Source: Sisyra terminalis
Taxonomy: Eukaryota > Arthropoda > Insecta > Neuroptera > Sisyridae
DNA length: 64,000 nucleotides
Assembly: GCA_958496175.1 (NCBI GenBank)
Contig: OY292276.1
Span: 24,570,001-24,634,000 of the forward strand
Direction: 5' to 3'
In this document: in pieces, positions 36,051-50,000 of the stretch
How positions within the stretch are numbered: the first letter of the stretch is position 1
Layout: the number at the start of each line of letters is the position of its first letter
Translations under genes and position numbers: made by a program
The notes under the pieces: model-generated
Databases searched by the model: none
What the model was told of the DNA's origin: nothing
What the model saw: only the letters and a program-made list of their open reading frames with translations

Positions 36051-36916
36051 TTGGGATTACAATGCCGGTATACCGAATACCAATATTTTGAGCCAATTGT
36101 GCAATTTTATAACACCGGTATTCATAAGTTTGTATACCGTTTTTTCGGTATTTACTAGATTTTTTAAAACTTATTTCCACTACTCTTTACGAGAAAAGAG
36201 ACAAACCAATTCGAGTTTAATCAAGTTTATGGTAAATTTTTTATTAAATTTCGTATCCTAAAACCTATCTACGTTAAAAAGAATTCGGTAGATTTATCGA
36301 AGATGATCAATACACTTGTGTTGATAATGAAAAGGAATTGTTTGTTGAAGAAACATTAGTTATAAAGAATAAAAAAAAATATTCATCAACCAAAATACAA
36401 TACAGAAATCAATTTTGTACATCCAAAATCACCCGATAAGTATTTGATTTGAAAACAAGGGATTTAGAAGTAAATACTGGGAAAAATTATATCGCGCCTT
36501 GCTAACAGAACCACCAATTAGCATAGATACTGAAAAAGCATTTTCGACAGCTGGTAAATTTTGCACAAAATTGCGTTCGAAGTTTTATGACAGTACAATT
36601 GATAAATTATGTTTATTAAGATCACATTTCAAAGATTTGTAATAGTACCATGGGTTAAATATTTACACTTTTTGTGATTTACATATATACGATGTTCGTT
36701 GTTGTTTTACTTTTTTGTGACTCTTTATATATTGTTATAACTTATAAGTTACAAAATATTTTTGTGATATTTACTCTATCTAATTAAATTAGCAAATAAA
36801 TCAAAGAAGCACCTGCATTTTCTTTTAAAATTCCTACTACTTGTATTAAAACTGATATTAAGATCTAAAAAATACCGAATACCGGTATTGATTTTTTGAT
36901 CCGGTATTGTAATCTA
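36051..36916. mobile_element. hAT element relic
   Basis: The inverted ends are GGGATTACAATGCCGG on the left and CCGGTATTGTAATCTA on the right. They continue inward as ACCGAATACC-type repeats (36071 and 36870-36900). A probable 8-bp target duplication, CTAATTAC/CTAATTAT, is at 36043-36050 and 36917-36924 (7 of 8 match). A transposase C-terminus is inside. At 866 bp the element is far shorter than an autonomous hAT. Confidence 0.8.
36487..36642 (+). pseudogene. hAT transposase dimerisation-domain remnant
   Basis: The 52-codon frame includes TEPPISIDTEKAFSTAGKFC, then TKLRSKFYDSTIDKLCLLRS. It matches the conserved hAT C-terminal dimerisation region ('ERAFSAAG...KLRS.L....D.L..LR'). Upstream (about 36300-36480) a broken frame with DNEKELFVEETLV may be more of the protein. 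There is no start or catalytic domain. Confidence 0.75.
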
Positions 36917-37892
36917 CTAATTATACATGCAACTTTTTTAATAGAGAACAATTTACTACTTTTAGAAAACCTGAATTGATTTAATTTTTTTACAAATTAT
37001 GATTGTTTTATTTTATTGTTCCATGTGTTCGTATAGTTTTAACTCTATAGTGCTATAGTTAGCTCTGACTTCAACTTCGACTCCAGTTCAAAGTTCCACT
37101 TCAAAAAATCTAACTTCCGGTTTCAATAAGTCGTGCATATGACATGAAATAAAAAGAATAAAAATAACAGAAACGTACACAGTGCAATATAAGAAAGTTA
37201 CGTTTTAATGGTATTTAAAAACAATGACCGATAAGTAAGTGTTAATAAGCACCAATTTACGCAAATAAGCGCTTACATTTTACTTGTTTCCGTTACCCAC
37301 ACGATCAAAATGAAACTCCAGAAACATGGTTCTCCATTAGTGTACCAGTAAATGAAATTAGTTTTGAAAAAATGCTTTCAGGCCTCAAAAATGGTAAATT
37401 TGTTAATTATTTTATGTCACAAAAACTCACTTATCACTTACCTAATGATTAGAATGATTCTTTCTTCAATGTTCCTGTAAGAGTGTAGTTTTTTTTTCTC
37501 GAGATTCTTGTACCATTTTATTAACTTAAAACTTTTTTTTTATTTCGAAGATTCTTTTATTTGTGTTAATTACAGAAAATAGTTTTCACTTTGATTTATA
37601 ACTAAAAAATCATCACTGTATAACTTACTGTAATTTTAAATATAATTTAAATTACCAACAAATTAAACGTTAGTTTGAATGAAAAAAGAAGTGAGATATA
37701 AAAATATTTCAACCCGATTGTTCTTCATTCGAAATCATCAAGTACACTTATACAGCTTAAAGACTACTTAAACAAACCTACATAAGGTATTGAAAGAAAG
37801 GAATGCTATACTCCGTATATATAATAGTTGAAAGCAAATATTAAAAAAAATGATAAAAAAGGGATATTGTGAATTATATTATAAACTATGAA

Positions 37893-38020
37893 TCAATGAG
37901 GGGGAGAAGGACTATCCAGATTAATAATGGGAGGACTCTGATAACCCGAACTTGTCACAGAATTATTAGTCTCACCCCCATTGCACGGCCAACCGCTTGT
38001 GCTAGTAACACCATCACTTT
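37893..38020 (-). other. Su(var)2-10: PIAS alternative last exon B
   Basis: The acceptor GGATTTTCAG|A at 38020 has the same phase as exon A. It adds 42 residues rich in Ser, Gly and Pro and ending [18 protein letters not shown], with TGA at 37895-37893. IINLDSP is a possible additional SUMO-interacting or proline-directed phosphorylation motif. Exon A ends in a stop, so A and B are mutually exclusive. Confidence 0.75.
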
Positions 38021-41000
38021 CTGAAAATCCAAATATTAACTTTATAAAAGGACAACGGACGAATGTTTCAAGGATAAATAAATAAAAATCTTATGCTTTT
38101 TCTTTACATTTAAGTTATCGACCAAATAAATTAACTAACGTAAGACAAATATCGTTTTACTTAAAATTATCATTCGTTTCTTTACCTCATTATTAAACTC
38201 AATGTAAAGAAAAAGCAAAATTTAATTCCACAAAACGATTCAAATAAAAAGAGTAAGAAATGGTTGAAAATAGAGAATACGGACAACAGTTCACCAGATT
38301 TATACTATTTTTATTAACGACTTATATTTACAATAAAAATTAGAAATACGGACTTAAATAATGTAAAATCTTAGCACATTTATAATTAATAATTTTAATT
38401 ACAATGCGGCGATGGAAGTAAAAAAATAGTTTACAATTCGCAATACGAAACTTTCGGTCTTTTTCGCAAACGGATGCCGCTATTTAATTCACTCGTTTCA
38501 TTCTCCTCATTGGTTTCTGGAAACAATATACATTTGTCTGATTTCATCTTATTGGATTTCAATAAAATAAGAAAATAAATAAAGCATTTATAATATGTTT
38601 AAAAATAAAGATCTATAGATAATAAGCTATTTTTCATCTAAGTCACATATATTTTCTAATGTGCAGACCTTTCTTTCTCAAGGAAAATAAATGCAATTGA
38701 AAATTTGCTTTTTCTATGATAATTTATTCACATTAAATATTTATATTGATATTTCACATGGTATTAAATTATAAATATTCAACTAATAGCAAATATATGT
38801 GAATGCAGCAAACAAACATGCAATCCCAATCATAATAAAGTAAGAAATAAAACGATTTTATATAACTCAGCGACCAATTTTATACTTAGAGTAAAAAATA
38901 GATATAGCTTCATTACATTTTATAAAACACTTAATAAATAAACCTCACTGAACATTAAGCATATATATATATATATATCACAGTGAATGGCGTACTTTCC
39001 ACTAAAACGTAGATACAATTGAAAATACAGATGGTTATCATTTAAAATAAAATATAATTTAAATTTTATTTCTCAGTGACTAATTCTAAAAATTGATATA
39101 TAATTGAGTTAATAATTTAGTAGCACTTCTAGACTAAAAGAAGTTTTCAAAATTAATTAAAATAAAATTTTTTAAAAGATAATAAATGACAAAATAAAAT
39201 CGTTTCACTTAACACTCTTGAAATTGCAATTAATTGATACGAGTTTATGAAATGTTATCAACAGATACTAATGAACTGCATTTTTTTAAGAGAAGGCAAC
39301 AGTAAGTTACATAATGGTTTTCAGAATAATGCAGGGAAACAATGTTTAAACTTATCTATACGAAATACCGTAATAATCTATACGAAATATAATCTATACA
39401 GGTAAAAAACCATGTTGAATCGAAGTATTGCATCATACGTTAATGAATTACTCACAATGTTTTTTCTCCCTTCAACTTTGCTAAAACTATGCATGAAAAT
39501 GGTCATAAAGGTGTCTCTATAATATTTTCTTTTTCGATATTTAAGAGAACAAAATTAAGTTGAAGCTCTTTTATTTTTTTTTTAATTTATACTTTTGAAA
39601 GACAACATTTTGAGCCAAATAATCTTATACTTTTTTGGGCTTACTTTCTCTAGAGTTGACATTTGCAGTTAAATGCAGTCAAATCGTTTCTAAAAAAGCG
39701 TTAATTTCTTTCGTGATTCTTTAAAATTGTCAACTTTAGTGATAATTGGTTGAAATAGGTTCCAATTTGAATGTGTTGAGATCAACTCTACTCCAAAAAC
39801 GAAATGTTTGCATGTAGTTTCCAAATAATAAATCGAGGCTAAACGTGTTGAAAAGATCATAAACAATAATCCAACAATTGTTAATTAAATGGAAATAAAA
39901 ATGAGCTTTAACTAAGTTTTTTTTAAACTTTTTAATAATCTGTAGGTTTTTATAAAGATGTTGAATTAAATTCAAAAGTTTTAACGTTAATCAACGACGA
40001 CAATACTTTGCGGTTTGTTTTGCAAAAAAAAATATATTAATGAAATATGTGAATATTTAACCTATGAATAGTATAGATATAAAGCCTGAATAGTACGTAT
40101 CATATACGGTTCCAATCTCATTTAATACATTTGAATAGATTACAATAATGAATTTTAATTATTTTTTTCGTAATATTATTACTTTTATATTCCTATTTTT
40201 TTGAAAGATTCTGATGTTTGCGCCATATCTCGCGAGAAATACTTTTCCCGTAAGAAGAAACAAATTTTACTAAACATCTATTTTTATTAAAAAATAAGAT
40301 TAGAATATTTCGTTTATTTCACAGCGACAAAACATGTTACGGTTGGACATCAAGGCTACGAATCAAAGTAACTTGACGGAAAGCTTAAGTATTAAGTAAA
40401 ATGAACGCGGAATAAATAAATTTTAGTACCACTTTTAAATGAAAAAAAAATATCAAAATTATTGTAGAAAAAACCTCCACTGGATACACCTAAAAGTATT
40501 CGGACACCTTTTATAACTTTTACAGCGAGAATATATAAAAAGAAAACTCGCTACCTATATCTAGCCACTCGATGTGTACTAGATTCTAGTGCACAGATTT
40601 AAGAATTTTGGAAGAAATGGGAGAATATAGTTTTTGCTATTAATATCACGAGTAAAATGAATATGAAGAGATGAAAAAAAAAATTTCGCGGCGTTTTATT
40701 GAACTTTTTGAAAATTTTAAATCAGAAGTTTCCTAATTATTTCATATTTGCTACAAGATAAATTACCTTTTGGATTTTTCAATAATACTATTCTGTTTTT
40801 CTAAAAGCTTTTTCTTTAAGAGTAATTCACGAATATAATACATGAATTTCAATAATAAATTATTTTACTCTGATTTGAAAGTTGTCGCACTCAATTGTAG
40901 CGAGCCACTGAGTTAAATAAAATCATTAATAATAAACTGTGATTACAATTTCCTCAATAAAATTTTAAACTTTATTGTTCGGTTCGAACTAAAAAGTTTC

Positions 41001-44000
41001 AAAAAATAATTGATTAAAATTTGCACAACGATTTTATTTAACATTCAGTTATTATAAAAAATATAAAATTTTCAGAATGTTTAGATATAAAAGCACTGCC
41101 TTATATAATTATCACCAAAATTAAATGGACTTCAATCGATTTTAAAACTGATCACTAAACAAGTTAAATAAAATCGTTAATATTATTTCCGTAACTAAAA
41201 AAAATACGATACTTGGTGCTATTAGTTGTCTGATTCTCTATTCTTCAGTATCAATCTTTTTCTTAGTAAATGAAACTCACATACATTTACTATAATTCTG
41301 TTGTTTCTTAAATTTAAGTTATAAATAAATTAATGATTTTTTATAAAAAAACATATACTTAAATAATTTTGAGGTATTATATCGTGAGCATATATTTTTT
41401 TATAAGATCAATATATAAATTTCTTTCAGTTATTTACACTAAGTATTATTAGAAAACAAAAATTAAAATAATTCAAATTATAAAAGGAAACTTTCAAGCA
41501 TACCAATTCGTCTTTTTGTTGAATCAGGTTTTAAGGGAGAAGCTTTACGCTTCAGAGGTAAATCGTCATCGTCCGAATCAGAAAGTGTTAAATCAACAAC
41601 CATTGGTTTAGCCGTAGTAGTAGTAGTGGACGCTGTAGTAGTAGACGAAGTACCATTATCTTCTTTTGCGTCACTTTTACTCGTGGAGTTTGAATTTGTG
41701 CTAGTTCCATTAGTTGAATTTGAATTATTAGTAGTTGAACTAATCGGTATGACTTCTACAATTTATACAAAAATAAATAAAGTGTTTAGGTGTTTTTCAA
41801 TGATTTCATACCAATTTCATCCGATAAAATTTCAACAGAATCATCTTTACTAACAACGGCAGTTTCGGGTTCTTTTTTGGCTGAAATTTGCCACGACCCA
41901 TCTTTATGAAGTTCAATGTCTGTTTTTGATGGTGGTAACTGTGGGGAATCGAGGACATCTTGGAAATATCTTCAATACGGAATATTTGTATATTAGCTGT
42001 TGTAAAATGTATATTTTCGAAGCGCTTACCCATCTATGACCAAATTATCGAATAAAGCCGGCTTATCACAAACAGGACAAGTCCAGGTTGCTCTTCGCTC
42101 ATTCATTTCCAGGTACACTGATGCATCGAAGCATTGCAAATGATTGCACGTGGACGCTCTACAAGGGACTCGCATTCTGAATTTTCCTAGTGGACATATT
42201 AAAGAAACGCGAAGTGACGTAGTCGCAATCTCACCATCAGCATCTTCTTTTAACTTTTCTTTAACTAAAAAAAATACCAAAAAAATAAAACCATCTTTTA
42301 TTCTGAAAATGAAAAAAAAAGAAAAGAAAGAATAATTTTTTCGAATACTTACTCAACCCTGTTGTGTGATCTGCATGTTTCACTCCCTTATTTTTCAGTC
42401 TTTGCAATAGTTGAGCGGCCGTTAATTTTCGAACTAAAGCCACTCGCATTGTGTACGCTTTGCCGTAATCGGCCGCCCACGTAACCGCTACTGCATTTGA
42501 TACGGTAGGAGACAACTTGCACAAATGCGTTATATTTACAGGCTTTGGGGGACGCTTTGGTTCAACACCTTGTTTATTAGTTGGTATTGGATTCTAACAG
42601 TTGAACAAAATGTTATATTAAAAGATAATCAATTTTTAAGAAAATGTAAATACCGGTAGTGGGCACATTTTGCCATTGACTTTAACTGCAATTGATGGTG
42701 GGAAAAAGTCTTCTTGTTCGCAAGATGTCTCTAAAAGGCAAAATCGCAACTGAATTTGATACACGTAATCAATTTTCGCTCCAGGTCGTAAATCACGATT
42801 TTCAGCAACTTTTGTCGCTTGACCAGGACTTAGATGAAAAACATAAATAGCCTCTTGAATGCGTTGTGATGTTGTTGGAACTAAAGACGATGGTTTAATT
42901 AAGTCGGCATGATGTTCGAAAAACGGAAGACGCTTAAAAATTACGTCTGGATGAACTGGATACATGGGATTAGTAGTAGCCACTGATGCAGGGTATCGTG
43001 AATACATTGGATTGTACGACATTTGGCGTTGCTCTTGCTGCAATCGAAACAATTTACTATTTCTCTTGCTAAATAAAACGATTTTATTTTACTTGATTTA
43101 AATGATGTCTGTTATTTCGCATGTCTTGTTGTCCGTAATTTGGAATGGGATACACAGCGGTGCGTTGTTGCTGTGATACTTGGAGATTCTGCCCGGCTTG
43201 CGCATTAACATTCGACGATAATGCAGCATTTTGAATGTCTGAAACGGTGCCCGGCGTTCCGTTCCCTGGATTAGATCTAAAAAATTACAAGTTACAGATA
43301 TTAAAGTTATTCGTAAAGAAGTTTGTTATCTAATTAACTCAAAACAACTCATCATTTTCCGAAATTTATGGAATTTAATGCGCACTACTGAATGGCATAC
43401 ATGAACGCCAATGTTGTAATGAAATGCTTTGCCGCTTTCGGCAGTATTGTCAGGGAAGAGAGAGTTATATAGAACTTCGATTCTGGGTTTAAAGTGCGAA
43501 CGCAGATTGGGCTAACATATCGTAAATTCTCAAAGCTTCTTTAAGCCGACCACTAGTTGCCGCTGTATAAAATTAAGGTTAGCCTCGCCTTTAAATTACA
43601 AAACGCATGCGTAAATAAAGGAGGGAGTTTGAATTTGAAATACATTTCTAATCACAGAGTAATATAGAGGACTAATGTTTTAACTTTGTTTGACATCGTA
43701 ATTGATTCGAAGATCCTATTTCGCTCCAAACTATCATTTTATTTAAACGAACTCGGTTGAAATGGTCGTAATCAGAATGCAAGGTTTATAAAATACACAG
43801 GTGGCCTCATGGTGGCTACGTGACGTATCCAGAAGAAATTCGTACATATCTTCAGACTGATCAATTTCAAAATTCTTCGTATGACGTCATTTTTTTTTTC
43901 TAATGGAGCAACCTGTGTAATTTACAAACCTTGATCAGAATGCAGCAGTAAAAATTCCATGTTATGCGCATTATCAACTTAGTTAGACAGAGATAGAATC

Positions 44001-47000
44001 TTCGACATTTGAGGTGACTTGTGAGGTCATAAAGAAAGTATTGGTTATGTACATGAGCATTCTACATCTCTGTTTCTAATTCTTCATCTCAGTTTTTATT
44101 TCATTATTAAATTATTATTGTATTTTAATTAAGAAAAAACCTCTTGTTACCATTATCAGAGAAGAAAGACGTATATAGAAGTTCAATTTTATGTTGAAAA
44201 TATAAACGGAGTATGGGCTAACGTGTCAGTAAATAATGTTTTTAACAGAGAAGAGAGATTTATATAGAACTTTAATTCTGTGTTAAAAGTTTTGGCGTTT
44301 GGGAAGGTCACATTATTAGAGTTTCTAGGAACCGGCAACAATAATTTAAAAATTTAAATTTGCAAAGAATTTCTAACTTCATTATTAAATAATGGTATTA
44401 ATTAAGATAAAACTAACATCTATTGCAGATAAATTGTTATAAAAATAAATTATAGCATTAAAAATTCTCGCTTCTATTTGGTAGTTTTATAATCAAAATA
44501 AATGTTTATAGAAGAGGGGGCTATAAAAAAGAGAGGGGGATAGACTCCACCTCAATACAGTGCAAAGTGATATTTTGCATGACGATGTCACATATCGCTT
44601 TATTTTAGAAACGCTTAATCTCGTTTTTGCCATCCAATTGAATTAAAGTTTTTAATGTTGTTAAGTTTCTCTTCTCTGGTTTTTAAGAAGAGAGAAGGCT
44701 AGACTCCGCCTCGATATAGCACAGAGTAGTAATTTAATTCATTTTTGCCTTCCATTTGAAGTTCTATATAAGTTTCTCTACTCTGATACACAAGATAGAA
44801 TAGACCAATACAATTATTAGTAAGTGGTACTGATGGCTTTAGTCTTGAGGTAAAAAATGTTGCTATTTTATTTGCCACAGTTAACAATAGAGTCAGTGAT
44901 CAGTTGATTGTTTAATTAGGTTTTATTTGAATTGTATTGTAAAATATAGATTTCAATCACAGTTCTTATATCCTTTAGTTACAATTGTGGTACCAGTTGG
45001 CGTAATCAGTCCACTGACATATTAGTGGATGAATGTCACACCCTATTATATTGTCGACGTAGTTCGGAAGGAACTCAAAATTAAAGTTTTAAAGAAATTT
45101 AAAAAAATGGTTTTCTTAAATTCAAGTAAAATAGATCCCGGTAATACTACCCGTGTCTGATCCGTCACTCCCTACAATTCGACATATCATGCATATAAGG
45201 CTGGTTCTACAATTAGTCGCTTGTCGTATGTCGAGCGCATGCGTGTTTACTTTGACAGCATTTGACAGTTGTCGTAATGAGCTGTCGTTGACGTGAGTCG
45301 TTGTCGTGGACAGAGTTGGCCAATGCTTAACTTGTCCCGACTTACGACAAACGACAGCATATTATTTTTGTTGTTCTTATTTATAAAACATGGAAACCAT
45401 GGATATTCATTGTAAACAACTCCCAAATATGGATCGTTGGCATTTAGGTTGTGTCAAATAATTGTTAATAAATAAATAAATGTCAATAAAAAATAAAAGT
45501 CGTTACGCAATTGTAGAATGCACTGCCGTTTATCTCCCGATTGACGACTCACGACAACCTACTATACACTCCCGTCAACGACAAGCGACTAATTGTAGAA
45601 CCAGCCTAAGAGTACATAGGTACAATAGTACAAAATCTGTAATAATATTTGTTGAATAGCATTCAAAATTTTATTTTTATTAGAAGTTCCGAGCTTTTGT
45701 GTTGAGAACAATATTGGTTTCATACGGAGACTATAAGCTTTCTAGTAATGATAAATCATTTTTAAAAATATTGGTGACAAATATAAATGATACTATTTGC
45801 AGTTAAGGTATTTGAACATATTTTCACATTTAGGTGATATATTTTTAATTATAACTTATAACAATTACCTTGATCGCATATTATAGCCGAGCTGCCAAAG
45901 CCCAGCACCGGTAGTGGATGGGATCATATTTTCGCCGTCGAAATTCAATTGTGAATTAGAAGTGGAATCAACCCTCTCACCATTCAATAGTCCAGTAGTT
46001 TGATACTCCAATCTTAAAAAAATAAATAAAAATTAGTAATACAATATTTACTACCGAAAACTTTTGTCTTATAAAATATAAATGACGACAATTTTAACTT
46101 ATATTACAATTGTATTTTTGAACTTAAAATATTTTATTTCTTAACCTTTAACCATTTTATATGTAGAGCCAATTAATTATTTTTTGAACGTACATTATTG
46201 AAAAATTTACAAGAAAAATAACCTCTTTTCAACCAATGAGAATTCCTGGAAAAAGAATTACATCACATAAAAGCTAAAGACTGCTTCTCCAAGGTCTGGA
46301 TTATTTTTGGCTATAAAACGAGCACGAAAAGCTAACGGATCTCTAATACTTAAGTGAAAAGATTCTTTTTGATTGAAATGGTTACCTTGAGGACGACATA
46401 ATCGGAGACGAAATTTGATCCTAATTTTTCCGTATTTTATTTTCAAATAAATCAACTTCTGTAGTTTACAAACTTGATTTGAAGTCAAGGGATAAAGAAA
46501 ACAAAAGAAACTATTATTATTCACTATAAGAATTAGGGCGGGAAGTGTGACAGTTCCCGTGTCGAACGTGTATAATCTAACCTAACAATGGATTAAACAT
46601 GAAGTATAAAGGCAGCACTGCTGCCAACGATAGCGCTCTCTACTGTTTAATTATCAAACAAATTGGGGGCAACAATGTTTTTCTTTGCCTACCAAAGTAC
46701 TCTTTATCTCCCCAATAATGCCCATGTTAAATTTTGTATATTTTCCCTTTAACTCATTTTTAAGCTCATTAAGCTCTCCTTTAACAACATTTTTTTATGA
46801 TGTAAAGTAGACAACGGATAAATATAGGCAACGATGAAGTAAAGCAGTTCAATGGAAAAGTCATGAGAGAGCGTTGAGATCAAACAGCAAAAAAAGGTGG
46901 TAATCCAATGCTTTATTTTCTATTCAAAAAATATAAAACCATGTTGATGATACTGTCATTGTGAATATTATCATTGAATTTGTACATGTATTGTACACCC

Positions 47001-50000
47001 ACGAATGCAATACATTATTTTCAAGTATAATAGTTATGATGGGTTTACAATAATTAAATTACTTTTTATTTTAATAAAACCCCAAAAATTGTAATGCACG
47101 AACACAAATTGTACAGTTTAAATTACAAATAATAATTAATATTAAAAAAAATAATAATATTAATAATAAGCCTACTGTTGGAAGCGTAGTCAAGGTAACC
47201 ACCCTCAAGATAGATGTCGAAGCCGAATCTTGTAATGGACCTGTTTTTTTTTAATACCCCTCTGTTTACGGATTTTTATCATTCACCGAAGATCTTATTT
47301 GATATAAAGTGACGATTGTTAATAATCATAAAAAATGTAGTTATCTACCAAGTAGATTGGGATATTTTTCTACGACGTTAGAATAGATGACCAGACACTT
47401 GCCCACAAGAAAAAAACCTACACAAAATTGCCCACACGAAAGTTGCCCAAATAGAAAATTCCTCACACTGAAATTAAACGCACAACGATATATCCTCACC
47501 TGGAAATTAACCTACAGAAAAAAAAACATTTAATTTATTATTATTTTGTTATTAGTATTGTAATAGTATTGTTAGTATAACGATATTTTACGAGATTAAA
47601 ATTGAATTACTAAAAAATCGGGAATAAAATTAAAGACAGAGTAGAAACTGAAATGTCGCCAGATATTGACGAACTTGAGTCCTTATTTTTTTTAAATTTA
47701 TAACTTTATCAAAAAACAAGATATTTTTTTTCAAATAGGTTAATAGTGTCTTACAATACTAATAATAAAATAACATTTAATTAAGTATAAATAAAATAAA
47801 TCTTTTTTGCTGTGGGTTAATTTCTATGTGAAGATATATCACTCTGCGTTAATTTCTGTGTAAGGAATTTTCTATGTGAGCAACTTTTGTGTCAGCAATA
47901 ATGGTAGTGTGCAACTTTTTGTGGGCAAATATCATAGAACCGTTGCATTTAGCTAGTGAACTTTAGAGTTAATTTTAATTTACCAACACAATACTTCAGG
48001 TTTCCTATCGGTGCTTCTTGAAATTAAGCAAAATTATGAAAAAAAATGATTAATATTGACCTGTTTTAAAGATATATAAACAATATTTTAACTCAATTTT
48101 GAAATAGTTTTAAGTAGGGTTCCCGATGTGAGGTACTCATCCTACAGAGTTTTACGGTAGCCGGAAAGAAACTCAATACTTACATAAAACTATGTAAATA
48201 TTGGAGACATAAGTTTTAGAAGAGATTAGATGGAACATATAGGAATGCAAACGTTAGGCCGATATTTGTGAATCATTACTGCTTTCAAAAAACATTGGTG
48301 TTCGTCATCGATATCTTGAAACTGAAACCATCGATGTAATTTTAGGCAATATTTTACATCGCTTTACCTACTGCATCACCAAATTTCTCCTATTTTGTAG
48401 AAAAAAGTATATGTGCAGTCAATTGTGCACGTGGCTAAAGTTCGCGTGGCATTGTAACCCCTGCTAGCGACTGATTTGGCTATGAATTAAAGATAGAAAA
48501 TCTATAGCAGTGGTTCTTAACCTTATTGGAGGTACTGACCCCCACCGAAGTTTCACCGAATCCTTCTGAATTGGAAAAATAAAATATGGTTTTTCAAAAT
48601 CAAAACAGAGGTGTATGTTATACATAGATGCACAAAACCATGAGTTGGGAGTGTATCTTGACCTTCGCCGAACCTTAGAAACTCACTCATTGAACCCCTG
48701 GAGTTCGATTGAACCCAGATTAAGAATCACTAATCTAGAGGATATACAACTAGGAAAAAAGGTGTAGAAAATCTAGCATCAAAAATAGCATAATAAAATC
48801 TCGTTAGCGGTGAAGCTTCCATGAAGGACGCTATTTTCTATCTACATAATCATCTCAGTCGCTATTGGGAGTCCTAATGCCAAATATAGTAAGAAAGCAA
48901 TGTGAATCCCTTTAAATTTACTTTTATATCGAGCAAATTTTCAATATTTCTCGATTTACGGTTTCTTATTAACCTTGGTGTTACTAAAAACCTTGGCAGT
49001 TATAAAATGGCGATGAATAACATAAAATAAAATGAAAAATAGTGAGTATAAATATTATTTAAAAACCATCGATGTTTGCATGGGTCTTTTTTCTCAATTT
49101 TATAGCACAGGAGTGTTTTAAAAAATTGGAATTCGTTCAAATCAAGACGACTATAGATGGTGATGTCATATGGCGTGATCGAGAAACATCGGCTCTACCG
49201 ATGTTCATCAATATTTTTTGATCACACTAAAATACGGGTTTTGCAGTCGCAACTGGTGACCTCTTACACTTGCCAATTGGTTTTTATTAGCTGTTATATT
49301 ATGAAAATCCCAATTATTGTTCCTATGTGTGGCCGGTAATGGCGGTTTTTGGGAACTCCATGTATTGTTTAAGTATTAGCTCGTATTCCCTGTAAGTTTC
49401 TATTTTTCATTTTAATAGTCATTATAATAAATTATTTTATTGGATTGTACGAATTTAACACTCATGTATTTAAAACAATGCAGTTATGCTTTATTTAGAT
49501 TACGATTTTTTGTAATCGTAGCAAATTAGGAGTTTAAATTAATCAAAAAAGTAAAAAAAGTTTCAAAAAATTATAAAGAATTAAAAAGTGAATAATTCTG
49601 CTAGAACTAAAATACTTAGCTTTATAGTTAAAATAGCAAAACAAAATGGCGGTTGGCTATCGATCGATCCAAGTTTTAGGATAATTTCATTTTATTTAAT
49701 TTTTACATAAACCCGGATTACATTTTTAACAAATATTTGACTATTAAGTCGTTATTAATAAAATAAAGCACTGGATTTAATAATAAATCCATATTTAATG
49801 AAGTACTTTAAAATTTAGTTATCGGTAAATTGGTACCTTGAAAATATTAGATGTTTTCAACCGATACTTTTATATTTGTAGTTTTTATTATGATTAATAA
49901 AATTTATTATTTGAAAAAAAAAATTTCTATTTCAACTTTCTATTATTTACTAAGGAACTTTAAATGGTACAAATAAAATACATACTGAATTGAATTAAAA

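Larger units (their letters stand above)
34971..37892. other. Intergenic stretch 3' of PIAS
   Basis: It contains a decayed copy of the TGGCAACG MITE (35791-35942) and the hAT relic (36051-36916). No other gene was recognised. Confidence 0.45.
46013..49985 (-). other. PIAS intron 2 with several insertions
   Basis: The 4.0-kb intron contains an unexplained open frame (46258-46500), a decayed SINE (47162-47335), a foldback element (47395-47935) with a nested MITE piece, a complete hAT MITE (48508-48732) and a SINE tail (48928-49033). Confidence 0.8.

Noticed and set aside
46258..46524. The intronic open frame as an extra PIAS exon
   Set aside because: Its acceptor phase would create a stop when joined to the SAP exon. 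Kept only as a low-confidence possible nested exon.
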